Shown here piece after piece: positions 1-11,175 of a DNA stretch of 64,000 nt. How positions within the stretch are numbered: position 1 is the stretch's first letter; each line of letters opens with the position of its first letter. The position numbers and the translations under genes are program-made. The DNA is taken from assembly GCA_947623455.1 (NCBI GenBank), contig OX392533.1, positions 30,936,229-31,000,228 on the forward strand, in the 5' to 3' direction. Source of the stretch: Mimachlamys varia. Lineage: Eukaryota > Mollusca > Bivalvia > Pectinida > Pectinidae. The notes below the pieces were generated by a model. The model ran no database searches and had not been told where the DNA came from. It saw only the letters and a list, made by a program, of their open reading frames with translations.

Positions 1-546
1 GTTGTACATCATATAAAATCTTGATGTCAGGACCTTTCATGTGTACAGCACAACGTCAAATTACTTAAGTTTTACATTAAGTAAAATGTAATATCGTTGT
101 CAGCTTTTAAGTTGTACATTAATATATATAAAATCGTTGTCAGCTCTTAAGTTGTACATTAATATGTAATATCGCTGTCAGCTCTTAAGTTGTACATTAA
201 TATATATAAAATCGCTGTCAGCTTTTATGTTGTACATTAATATATATACATATCGTTGTCAGCTCTGAAGTTATACATTAATATATATAATATTGTTGTC
301 AGCTCTAAAGTTGTACATTAATATATATAATATTGTTGTCAGCTCTGAAGTTGTACATTAATATATATAATATTGTTGTCAGCTCTTAAGTTGTACATTA
401 ATATATATATTTAATATTGTTGTCAGCTCTTAAGTTGTACATTAATATATATAATATTGTTGTCAGGTCTTAAGTTGTACATTAATATATATAATATCGT
501 TGTCAGCTCTTTAAGTTGTACATTAATATATATAACATCATTGTCA
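1..546 (+). repeat. 40-bp minisatellite at an intron end, each unit carrying a splice-acceptor-like TTGTCAG
   Basis: About 13 tandem copies of a roughly 40-bp AT-rich unit (GTTGTACATTAATATATA... ATTGTTGTCAGCTCT) run directly into the first visible GLG1 exon. The true acceptor, CATTGTCAG at 541-547, looks like the last, slightly changed unit. The array therefore appears to have grown from the intron 3' end. The last upstream acceptor-like AG is at 505-506; using it would add 41 nt and shift the frame. Confidence 0.9.
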
Positions 547-547
547 G

Positions 548-3500
548 GAGCTGTCGTGTCTACAAGACAACTATGATGTCCTGGGAGAGGACTGTCAGGA
601 TATCATTGGTAACATCACGGAGAGCCAAGACATGTACCTGGAGCTAGACAACCTTGTCATGAAGTCCTGTATGCCTATGATTAAAAAGTTCTGTCGGGAG
701 GTTAGTTTTCAATGAAGTACTATAGAGTTACTGCAAGAAGTGATAGCACTGTTCTTATATAGAAATCTAAAGGCAAAATTGATTTGGTGTTCTAGAGGGT
801 TTTGGCATATTGCAGTTCACTTAATATACAGACACAATTGATTTGGTGTTCTAGAGCGTTTTGACATATTGCAGTTCACTCAATATAAAGACACAATTGA
901 TTTGGTGTTCTGGGAGGGTTTTGGCATATTGCAGTTCTCTTACAGACAGAATTGATTTGATGTTCTAGAGGGTTTTGGTATCGCAGTTCACTTAAAAAAA
1001 CACTGGTTGAAGTGGATACATGAAAGTTGTCTATACTGTTTATTAGTTGTCTGTATTCCTGTAGAGGACTATATGTTATATTTGATTCCTTGTTTGTATG
1101 AAGGAGATGGAAGATATACTGTTTCTACCACAATACCCCGAGTTATTCCACTCTCAGACCATAGTATAAACGTGCTGACTGTTGGATAAATATATGTTAT
1201 ATACCACTAGTGGAATATGACCCTGACTTTTGATTGGTTGAGAAGTTGAACATTGACTGGATACCGGATTGTTGACGTCGTCATCGGTTGTCGACGACGT
1301 CACAACTTGGGGGGAATATATGCGAGATGATGCGATTTCACGCAAATAGTCTGCGGTTCACTCCAAAAATCAACACTGACACTGCCGATTTAATATTGTG
1401 GTAAAAACAGGTAACACGACTCGTTATTGGATATGGAATTTATTTCACTCTCGTTAATTATTTTTCAAAAGTTACAAAAGACATGTTATATTCCTTGTTT
1501 GTTTGAAGGAGATGGAGGAGGATGCAGATGCTGAGGAGGTGATGGATTGTCTCATAGAGAACAAGCATGATCCGTCAATGGATGAAAAGTGTGCCGCTGG
1601 GGTGGAGCATCATCAGATTGTAAGTTTTCTTACAGGAAATAGTATCGGGAATCCGATTTGTCATTTCCAAATAATGCTTGGGGAATGTTTTAGGCTTTAC
1701 TGTTACATGCAATTTTCAATCCAAAAGAATTCAACACAGGACCTGTAAAATATACTTTAAATGAACAGTAATTTAGACAATTGAAGGGCTATGCTTCATT
1801 TCATAAATTGGCGCAGTTCTTGTAGATTAAACTACTGTCCATCAATATGCTCATGCCATGTAATAAACCCATGCGTATTATTACAAAAATGACTTTAAAT
1901 GCTGTTACATTGGCTTTAAATTATAGCCCCAGTCACTACATTGAGTAAGAGCTATACCAGAAATATGTATAAGGAAAGGTGGGGGAAGGGGTTCCGGGAA
2001 GGGGGAGGCAAGGAGGCACTGATGATAAGAAAATTTGGGTGGTGTTGGTATATAATAAAAGCAAACATTGGTAAAAGTGAGCACCTGGCTCTAGTTTCAT
2101 GAATGCTCCTTAACTTCAGGAAATTCACAAACTTAAAAATCTCCATAGGAAAGCATTATAGAATGTAAGGACAAAATCATCAGTTAAGGAGCTTTTCTTA
2201 ACTTGATTAATTGCTTTCCTATGGAGATTTTAAGTTGAGGAATTTCCTTAAGTTAAGTATGTTTGTAAAACTGGAGCCAAGTAAAAATTAATTCAATATA
2301 GGCGATGGAGGTCACTTGAAAGTGTCTCATTGTCCCCTCGTGCATTCTTTTCTGGAATAGCTCTTACAAGATATTGTGTTTATTTCCATTTATTCATAAT
2401 ACATAAAAATTAATGACATGTAATTTATTTCCAGGTATCATTACAAGATTTCCGGTTCAGTCACAAGTTCAAAGAAGCCTGTAAAGAAAATGTGATGATG
2501 TATTGTAAAGGAAGAAAAACAAAGTATGTGTCATAGTCAATGTGTAGGGGATGGTGGGTACAAGAAATGTGATCTCAAACTTCATTATCAAAGAGTGGTT
2601 CTAATATGTTCAGTAAAACAAGCTCTGATTATGGCTGCATTCATTATCGTAATTCAATTTGAACAAGTTGGATTAGACTTGTTCATTTGAAATTAGGTTA
2701 GGCCCAGTAATCTGATGCTGCTTTCAGTAAGCTTTGCAAGGCCTGCATCAACATTTGCTGATCTTCAAGGATTTATACCTGAAAAAGTTGCATTGAAAAA
2801 ACAGACCATCAGGTTGTATCAAGAAATTAAAGCAGTTCCTGTTTTTAATGCACCAGGATGAAATTAATGAAATAGAACCACTATATGTATTGAACTGTAA
2901 GATGTATATGATAAACGCTACCAGACTACACAATAAGAGTACAGGCTGATAGTCTAAGAGTAGTGAAATATTTGGTATTAAAAGTACAACTGCTACCCTG
3001 ATCAACCAGTCAATTATATAGTGCTTATTGTGTTAAATGATATTGTGTTTAATGGACTAGTGATTAGAATTAGAAACAATCGTTCAAATTGATTGATTTA
3101 TATTAAATATGAGTTTTGAGTATAAATGCCCATTGCCAATCAATGTTAAAATGTTGTACCTGTCTAACAGGCAGGAAGTAGGAATGAGAATGACACCTGG
3201 TGATTAACTTTTGTCTTCTAGGTATGATGTTGTAGCTTGTTTGAGTGAACATGTGAGAAACGACACAGTCATCGAGGAAAAACACAGGATATCAAAGATG
3301 TGCCGTAAACAGCTGCGATTCGAGGTCCTTCAAAGAGTAAGTACATACTTCAACAATACAATGAAAATTTACAACTTTCATTTTATAAACGTAAAGGAAT
3401 GGGGTTGTAATTCGAAGGATTAGATTTAACAGAAGCATTTTAGCTGTGGATGAGCAAAATTATTAACTTCGTTAAGCATTTTTAAATATTTAAGTTTATT

Positions 3501-6500
3501 TCTGACATTTGGAAGAACATTCATTGATTTATCTAAATAAATATCATTAGTGTCATATCCAAAAAAATGTCATTAGTGTCATTCTTTTTCAACTATAACC
3601 TGTACAAAACAATGCTTTCAGGATGAAAATTTGGGTTTGTGTTGCTTCAGAATTGACAGCATATCTGTTTCTCTTTTTTCAGGGAGAAAAAATTGACCTT
3701 GACCCAGAACTTAAAAGGGCATGTAAAAATGAATTGGAAACTGTGTGTTCAGGTGTCGAACATGGAAATGCAAAGGTACGGTGTCTTTGAACTGGTTACC
3801 ATGGAAACAGAAATAACAGACATTTTCTGAGAATTTCATTCACTGTAAAATTGTTTGCTGGGTATTTAATTCACACTATATTTATCAGTGGTGGGTATTA
3901 GTTTTAATTCAACTATTGATAATATGTTCTTAATAACAAATTGATTATCAATAATAATCAATTATTTTGTTAGGCTAGTCTGTTTCCATAAAAAGTAGCT
4001 CCTCTTGCTGTAAAAAATGTTAAAAAGTTGTTGTTTATGCTACATGTGAATGTGACACAGAATTATTTGAATTATCCACTGTACTGTTGTGAAAAAACAT
4101 AAAACCATCACACATGTTACCAACTATACAGCAGTTTTGAACTATTTTAGATGATTTGTTTTACAAAGTACACTTAGGTCTATTCCAGTAAAATATCTAC
4201 CCCACCCCACGACTCAAGGTTTTGTTACGGGGTACCACCCGTAAAATTTATTTAATGAATTACATAAAAGCAATAGGAAGGAAATCCAACAATGGATAGA
4301 AGTGATTCACTTTGTAGTCCTGGGGTCAGGTAGATATTTTAATGTAATAGCCCTTAGTTATTGTTACTCAATATGCTGTGGTATGCTGATTCATTAGACC
4401 CCTTGTCACTCTGTATGTCCTGTTTTTCTGTCAGTGAATGATACATGTTTCATAATCTGTGTTTTGTTTTCAGGCAATTGAATGTTTAAAACAGCACCCA
4501 AAGAAACTTGGTGGTAAATGTTCCAAAATGGTGTTTGTTAGAGAGGTAAGCTGCATCTATTATAAGTTGTCAAGTTCAGTTGTGATTTAAGAACAACCAA
4601 GAAGTATTAGTTTATACACTTTATGTCATTTAATGTGAAAAAACTGAAAACAAAAACAAATATCATTGGTACACAAAGGTTTTACTATAAAGGACTGTGC
4701 AGGGATAATTAGATTTATTCATAACTTGATCCTTTGAATGAAGAAAAAATGAAGGTTAAGAAGTCATACCGGAATTGAATAAGTTTTCAAATTCTGTTGT
4801 GAATTTAAGAACAAACAAGAAGTATTAGCTTATACACTTTTATGTCATTTAATATGAAGAAAAAAAAAAAACAAAAAATAACATTGGTTTTACCATTTAG
4901 GACTGTGCAGAGATAATTAGATTTATTCATAACTTGATCCTTTGAATGAAGAAAAAATACTGTAAAAGTCAATATTTTTGTGAGTGGAATTTTTTGCTTA
5001 GACTCCAAACTGTTCGCAGTGTGGAAATTTTCGCTCTGCAGTCTTGCTATTTTGCACTTTGTACCTATAATACTATTACACACTGTAGACTTTGAGTAGT
5101 GTTAAATAGTTCGCATGTGGATATATTTGTGGAAAATTAATGCCAGCGAAATTAGCGAAAAATTCCACCCCATGAAAAAATCTACTTTTACAGTACCTGA
5201 ATTGAATAAGATAATGTAAATAACTTTTATTTACCATTTGTTGTTACAGAAGGATGATGTGTACATTGGAGACTTCAAGTTAAAACAAGCCTGTGCTAGT
5301 ATGATAAAGGTTTGTATTCATTTTCTGTGGACACCACAGATCTGTGAGTCTGTATATGATAAAATTGAAAACACAAATAGGTACTGTGACATATTTCACA
5401 TTGTTTAACAGTTTTCATTGTTTTTCATGTTACTCTGACCTATCAAAAAGTCATTAAATTCATGCATTAAATTTATACTTTATTTGTATTGTCAAAACTG
5501 TATGCAGGGAATAGTGTTTGCCTGTATCGTATGTTGCTTTATAGTAGCAGTCTGATTTCTGATAGTCTGGTGACCTTTGTTTACACTTTGGTGACCTTTA
5601 TAACACTCCAGTGACCTTTGTTTACACTTCAGTGACCTTTGTTTACACTCTGGTGAACTTGGCTAAAATAACAAGTATCTCTATTGACCAATGTTTCATT
5701 TTGTGTTTTTCTCCAGTGAGCAAATACTTTAGTCCAGTCCAGTGATCAATGTTTCACTTGTTTTAAAACCTGTATTTCAATGCCTATATAATGTTTGTGT
5801 TTCAGACATACTGTAATGTATTATTTGTGTTTCAGACCTATTGTAATGTATTATTTGTGTTTCAGACCTATTGTAAAACAGTGGTGCAGGCCAATGGGGA
5901 TGTGATGCATTGTCTACAGAAACACAAGGACGAGACAGAGTTTGACAGGAAATGTCGAACATTTGTGATTAAAAGACAAGTCATCCAAAATCAAGGTGAG
6001 AATGGACTTCTTCATAAAGAAACACTTTTCACACAGGCTGGTGTCTAGTGAGTCTGGGACTATACACATTCATCCTCAATACTCCAGGGGTTATGTTCTT
6101 TGTATTTCCTGGAATATATCATAACAAAGTTAAAGGACACAGCTCACTATTTGATTTATCTAGGGGGAACAGAAAATTAAACCTAACAAATTACTAGGCT
6201 GGTGCTTGTTGTTTCACCATTACCGAGCTGGAGTTTCTTTGATATACCTCCTCGGATCAAACTAGTCTTCTTGTCACATCCACAAGATGGTGCATACTGA
6301 CCATTTATCTCACAATCATATTCCTAGTTATTGTATCCAAATAAGATAATATTGTATATTTTGATCAATAGAATGCTCATGAACTTCGGATCAAGAAAGA
6401 GTTTTCATTACAGTGTTTAAATTTCAAAATGAGACCATCTTTTATTTTTGGTTGAGATTTCCACTTTCATTAAATCATAAAATGGGAAATTATTTTCTTC

Positions 6501-9500
6501 TTATACACTTATTTAAAAGTGTTGTTTTGTTTAAAAGAATCCCACATTCCACTCAGCATTGTGATGTCTCGTGGTTTAAAGCATACAGGGTCACAGTCAT
6601 GTTTCCTTGTTGAAATAGTTCAGGTGACGCAGATATATCATTCGTCGATACATGAAAGCACTTTGATTGAACTGTAGGCAACACTAAACAAAATACACTG
6701 ATTCAAAATTTTGTGATAAATAAAAGTCTATTATTCCAGAATGATATTCTTCAACTGTCCATTAAATGGTATAATGTGTCTGAAAAAAATCAATGGAGAT
6801 TGACTGTGTTTTATAAAGAAATGATGTGAACAAGCAATATTCAGTATTTTTTGTTCAGGCATTTCTGGTTCCTGAGTCTGGACATGCCGCATATATTATT
6901 AAGGACAACCTGGGTTCAAATCTGCATCCAATTCTATTATTTCACATTCAACCATTTCAACTTGTTGAAGTTGATGAAAAGAGCATAAGTGGACAAGAGA
7001 AATCATTAACAGTTAACAGGGGAGGTAAATCTATGAGGACAGGAGAAAATCGATCATTGAATGGCACAATGGTTGTGATTTTGCTGTGTTTTGAGCTGTA
7101 AATCTTCATTAAGAAACATACCACTTAAATTTTGTAATCGACTTTTCCAACTTTTGCATTGCATTGCCAGAGTTTCATCACGGATGGATGAGTAGATAGT
7201 ATCCATTGTTTCTTTATAGATTACAGATTGAACCCATCATTGAAGAAAAGCTGCAAGATGGACATCAACAAATTCTGCAGTGATCTTGTTCGGACAGAAA
7301 AGAATGATGTCGAATTGGAAGGGAAAGTAATTAACTGTCTAAAGAAACAGTTCGCTGTTAATGTAAGTAATAAGACTTAATAGATCTTGGGGAAACGACA
7401 AGCTAAATATTTACTAATTTAACCCTGAAAAGTGAATTCTAAACGCAGAATTGGAAGGGTTCAAATATGTCTACAGTGTTAAGAAGAAAAGTTGACAGAA
7501 GTAACTTAGAAATATATATTGGGTCTTTTCTGTGACCTTTAACAACGGACAGGTGTTTTTTTTCTGATAATGAGTATGAAAGATTGGAGGTACATCTATA
7601 ATGTATGTTGCTAGACTAATACTTCCTTGTAAATTAGAAGTTCGTTACCTGAATGTTTGCAAAACCATGATTCAGTTCAGTGGAAATTAGGAAAATATAT
7701 TGTATACTTTGTGAAGGTTAAATTTCTGTTTATCAAGCAATGTATATAATGCTAGCAATATTTCATTATTTTCTTAGCGATTGTCACGGGATTGTAATGC
7801 AGAGATCCGAGATGTTATTAAAGATGCAGCACTTAATTACCTTGAAGATCCTGTTTTATCCAAGGCCTGTAAAACTGCGGTAAGTTAAAAAAAAGAAATG
7901 TCTCATAACTTTATCATCATCACCATTCCCTAAGGGAAGCATCCCAATTATGCCTCTCTGTCTCTCTCTCTCTCTCTCTCTACTTAATAGACAGCCGCAG
8001 CATTGCCTTAACAGATAAGTTTAGAATTCTAAACATCTAGAAAGTTTTCAGGAAAAGGGTTTTGAGAATGTGTTTTCTCCATTTAGACTATTCAGTTTAA
8101 ATATATATGAGAAAAGTGAACAAATGTGTTTTTAGCTACAGGGTGATCTGCAAATTTCACGAAAATACTGCTCATAGATAGGTATTCCTACCAATATCGC
8201 ACTCATTTTCGAATCAATAATAATTTACTGTGCTGTAAAGTAACATATTTTCATGTTTAAGAAAATGTATTGCAAAATGTTTTGAAGGTGATAAATCCTG
8301 CACCTTTATTTTCATTTTAAGAAGTTTGTAGTTAAACCCTTTTCTGTTGTATTATACTATGAATATGGAGGGCAATCAGGCAAAAAATATGTGCAGTGGC
8401 AAATAAATGATGCAAATAGAATGTTATGTTTTATTTTCAGTTTTCTTTCCGAAGACTATTTGTTTTGTGCGAAGAGAAGTAAAAATCTTTTATTTTGTTT
8501 CTTTTTGTCAGATTGAAACAGTTTGCGCAGATGAACACAACAAGGCGATGCAGAGTGTGAACAGGGTGGTGGTCACGGAGGACGGCAAGGGTGCGGTCGT
8601 CGAGTGTCTGAAGAAGAATATTAAAAGTATTAAGAACAGCAACAAAGACTTAGCATGTGCCAAGGTATTACAGCATTTCCTCAACAGTGACACCACACCA
8701 TTGATTCGGCTCTGTTGACAACTTCAGTCCCCCTAGTACTATTCTATAAAATATAAAATATCATGTTTATCGATATAAATGGAATATGAATGACTTTTTG
8801 ACAAACATCACATCAATGCCACTGGTTATATGTAAATTGTTTTATTTCTATTCTAATAATTCAAATAAGATGTTGTCGATTCAAATGCTTTCCAGTGAGT
8901 CAAAATTGGTGTTGAAAATTCAGATACTTTTTCAATGAATCAAATTAGGCATTGTAAAATTAAGATGATTTCAAAGGATTCAAATAAGGTGTTTCAAGTT
9001 AAGATTTGTTTCTATTGATTGAAACACAATGTTGTAAATTTAGATGTTTTTTAGCAAGTCAAATTAGGCGTAAATTCAGGCACTTTCCAATGATTCAAAT
9101 TAGGTGTGGTACTATTGATTCAAATTAGGTGTGGTAAATTCAGGCACTTTCCAATGATTCAAATTAGGTATGTACCAATGATTCAAATTAGGTGTGGTAA
9201 ATTCAGGCACTTTCCAATGATTCAAATTAGGTATGTACCAATGATTCAAATTAGGTGTGGTAAATTCAGGTACTTTCCAAGGATTCAAATTTCACAGTAT
9301 GGTAAAAGAGGATATTGTTTTGAATGTGGAAGCACTTTTTAAAGAGAACGGTTGTCTTTACCATGACGATAGAATGTAAATAAAAACAGTATCAAAATGA
9401 TGCTCTCCAGATTGTATAACATTTGCACAGTATCTGGAGTGCCATTTGGTCAGTCATATCAGAAATTGATAAAGGGCATTCTGGTGTTACGTGCTTAATT

Positions 9501-11175
9501 TTGATGGCTATGTTTGGCCATATACAAAATGTTGTTTAGGGCTTCCAACTAACTTCTTTTTTTTTTTGCATCTCAGAAACACATTCTTATACCCCCCGCA
9601 ATGAAGTGGGAGGGGGGGGGGGTATACTGGAATCAGGTTGTCCGTCTGTAGACACAATTTTGTCTAGCTATTCATTCGCTCAGTTTTAAACCGATCTTTT
9701 TAAAACTACGTGGGATTATACAGTATAGTATGATGATGTGCCCCTCATTTGTTGTACAATTAACTTTAAGAAGGGGGGGGGGGGGTATGAGTTGGCACTG
9801 GACGACAGTTCTAGTTTGTTTTGCCATAATTATAATCCAAATGTTAATATGATAATATGAAGTTGAAAATCTTATTGAATGTGAAGTCAATGGAAGCAAT
9901 CAGTAAAACTATTAGTTTTGTCTTGACAGTAATACCCTTTAGTTATATATGTTTTATATACCTCTGACAGGAAATAGCACGTACAATACAGGAAGCTCAT
10001 ATAGATGTCGGCGTGGATCCCTTACTTCACACTGCCTGTCAGCAGGACTTATCTAAACACTGCGGCCATATCAATCCCGGAAATGGAAGACGTAAGTAAT
10101 ACAGTAAAATGTCATCTCACTCTGAAACATTTACTGTAAATCTACTTTTTTTATGGGTTTTTATTCATTATTTCATTGATTTTTTAGTACTTTTTATTCG
10201 CATATTTATAGGTCCACAAAGTATTAACATGTTTGACTTCAAGCTATTCACCTATAAGTAGGTACTCGTAATGAACATATTCATGTACTCATAAATTTTT
10301 TTTCTACTGGTTTTCGCTTCTTGAAAATATCAGATTTCACCACAGTTTTATATTTGTCTGATGACTTGTGAGGTTAACTATAATGTTCAAAGTAATTTAT
10401 TTAACACCAGATGAGTCAGATTTACCAAAAAAGTATAAGAGACATCCTGCTTCCTTGTTTTAGTGAAAGTTTGGAGTATTGTTTTCTGATAATTGAAATT
10501 GCTGTTTTATATTTGATATAAACTTTTTTCTTCATCTGTCAATATTCTGATATGCCTGAGTTAATTGTTTGCATGTGGATGTTGGTTTCATGTGAATACG
10601 TGTAAGAGATTGTGGAGTTTGTGTTTAACATTTGAGTATTTAATCTGATTCAGAAATGAACTGTCTGCTGATAGAGCTGGAAGACCGACCAGATGGAATG
10701 TCAACAGATTGTAGAAACTTATTGTCCAAACGTAAAGATTTGTGGGAGTTTTCCGTAAGGGTACGTTCTTTTTCTGTCTGTTCATGCATACTACTAGATT
10801 GCTTTAACAAAGTCACTCTAAACTTCAATATTGAAATTTCATTCAAGTCTGATTTGGAAGGTAAGATAGGGGTTAAGTGGGAGGTGGTGGTGGGGGTTGG
10901 GGTGGGTGGGGGTTGTGAAGCTGAAATCTGCATACAAAATTTTGTAAAGATATTTAGGTGTGAATCCAGTTAGGAATATGACTAATGGTAAATTCCTTTC
11001 TTTATTTCAGGTTGCTCCACCAGAAGGCTTTGGAGAGATTTATGAACAAATCAGTATATCTCCTGCTAAAAATTATATCTTAAGTATAATGATAGTTGTA
11101 CTAGGTATGATATTTTTAGTAGGTATTACGTGTGGGCGTGTAACAAAGCGAGCAAAGGGAGACAAGCGAAAGTAA
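548..11175 (+). CDS. GLG1: Golgi apparatus protein 1 (cysteine-rich FGF receptor / E-selectin ligand 1 family), 3' 14 exons
   Basis: This is the C-terminal half of a type I Golgi membrane glycoprotein built of GLG1 cysteine-rich repeats. In vertebrates the family binds FGFs and E-selectin and affects growth-factor trafficking. Coding exons are 548-700, 1509-1619, 2435-2523, 3222-3336, 3683-3775, 4474-4545, 5250-5309, 5866-5995, 7220-7362, 7778-7879, 8512-8664, 9971-10091, 10654-10760 and 11011-11175. All junctions are GT/AG and phases agree, giving 537 residues to the TAA. Each repeat shows the family spacing C..I..FC....V..CL....C, for example MKSCMPMIKKFC in the first exon. An N-glycosylation site (NIT) is in the first exon. 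The last exon encodes a luminal juxtamembrane APPEGF stretch, the helix LSIMIVVLGMIFLVGITCG and the basic tail RVTKRAKGDKRK. Human GLG1 is about 1,180 residues, so roughly the first half lies left of the window. No frame damage was seen. Identity rests on the repeat pattern and the C-terminal tail. Confidence 0.93.
778..1000 (+). repeat. 59-bp intronic minisatellite, about four copies
   Basis: Four imperfect direct repeats of about 59 bp share ATTGATTTGGTGTTCTAGAG, then GGTTTTGGCATATTGCAGTTC. They lie in the intron between GLG1 exons 548-700 and 1509-1619. No coding potential. Confidence 0.85.
1075..1112 (+). other. Decoy copy of the next exon's acceptor and first bases
   Basis: The stretch CCTTGTTTGTATGAAGGAGA, then TGGAAGATA, nearly repeats the true boundary at 1490-1525 (CCTTGTTTGTTTGAAG followed by GAGATGGAGGAGG). 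The copy holds the polypyrimidine part, the AAG acceptor and about 10 exon bases, then diverges. It lies about 410 bp upstream of the genuine exon. Confidence 0.7.
4575..4957 (+). repeat. Tandem duplication of a roughly 220-bp intron segment
   Basis: 4575-4750 and 4794-4957 share long blocks: TTTAAGAACAA.CAAGAAGTATTAG, TTATGTCATTTAAT.TGA, and GGACTGTGCAG.GATAATTAG with ACTTGATCCTTTGAATGAAG. A MITE interrupts only the second copy, so the duplication is older than that insertion. Confidence 0.85.
4958..5195. mobile_element. 238-bp MITE with TA-flanked CTGTAAAAGT termini
   Basis: The left end TACTGTAAAAGT pairs with the right end ACTTTTACAGTA. Homology continues inward (TGGAATTTTTTGCT versus the complement of AGCGAAAAATTCCACC). 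If the outermost TA is the target duplication, this fits a Tc1/mariner-like or other TA-targeting MITE. It has no coding sequence. It sits inside the second copy of the duplicated intron segment. Confidence 0.75.
5801..5870 (+). promoter_or_regulatory. Triplicated in-frame 3' splice site of the eighth visible GLG1 exon
   Basis: A 30-bp unit ending TTTGTGTTTCAG followed by ACCTATTGT (ACATACTGT in the first) occurs three times, with AG at 5804-5805, 5834-5835 and 5864-5865. The period is divisible by three and no stop intervenes, so all three acceptors open the same frame. Use of the upstream sites would insert 10 or 20 residues (unit TYCNVLFVFQ), each adding a cysteine. The 5866 start is preferred because the first two give hydrophobic inserts unlike the family. 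Confidence 0.85.
7954..7981. repeat. (TC)n microsatellite
   Basis: About a dozen TC dinucleotides in a GLG1 intron. Confidence 0.9.
8870..9295 (+). repeat. Intronic minisatellite, unit GATTCAAATTAGGTGTGGTA... (about 62 bp)
   Basis: The unit GATTCAAATTAGGT followed by AAATTCAGGCACTTTCCAAT recurs. It is near-perfect from 9105 to 9290 and diverged on the left. It lies in the intron between exons 8512-8664 and 9971-10091. The open frame across it (PMIQIRCGKFRHF repeated) is only a product of the repeat. Confidence 0.85.
9585..9790 (-). mobile_element. Terminal fragment of a pearl/Helentron-like element (poly-G hairpin end)
   Basis: ATACCCCCCGCAATGAAGTG, a G-run, then TATACTGGAATCAGGTTGTC and CGTC match, in reverse complement, the end of the 158-bp-array element at 56270-56330. 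A second G-run at about 9773-9784 may mark the other side. No tandem core is present, so this is a solo end or a deleted copy. Confidence 0.6.

Noticed and set aside
9106..9342. Open frame with PMIQIRCGKFRHF repeats
   Set aside because: It simply translates the 62-bp intronic minisatellite inside GLG1.
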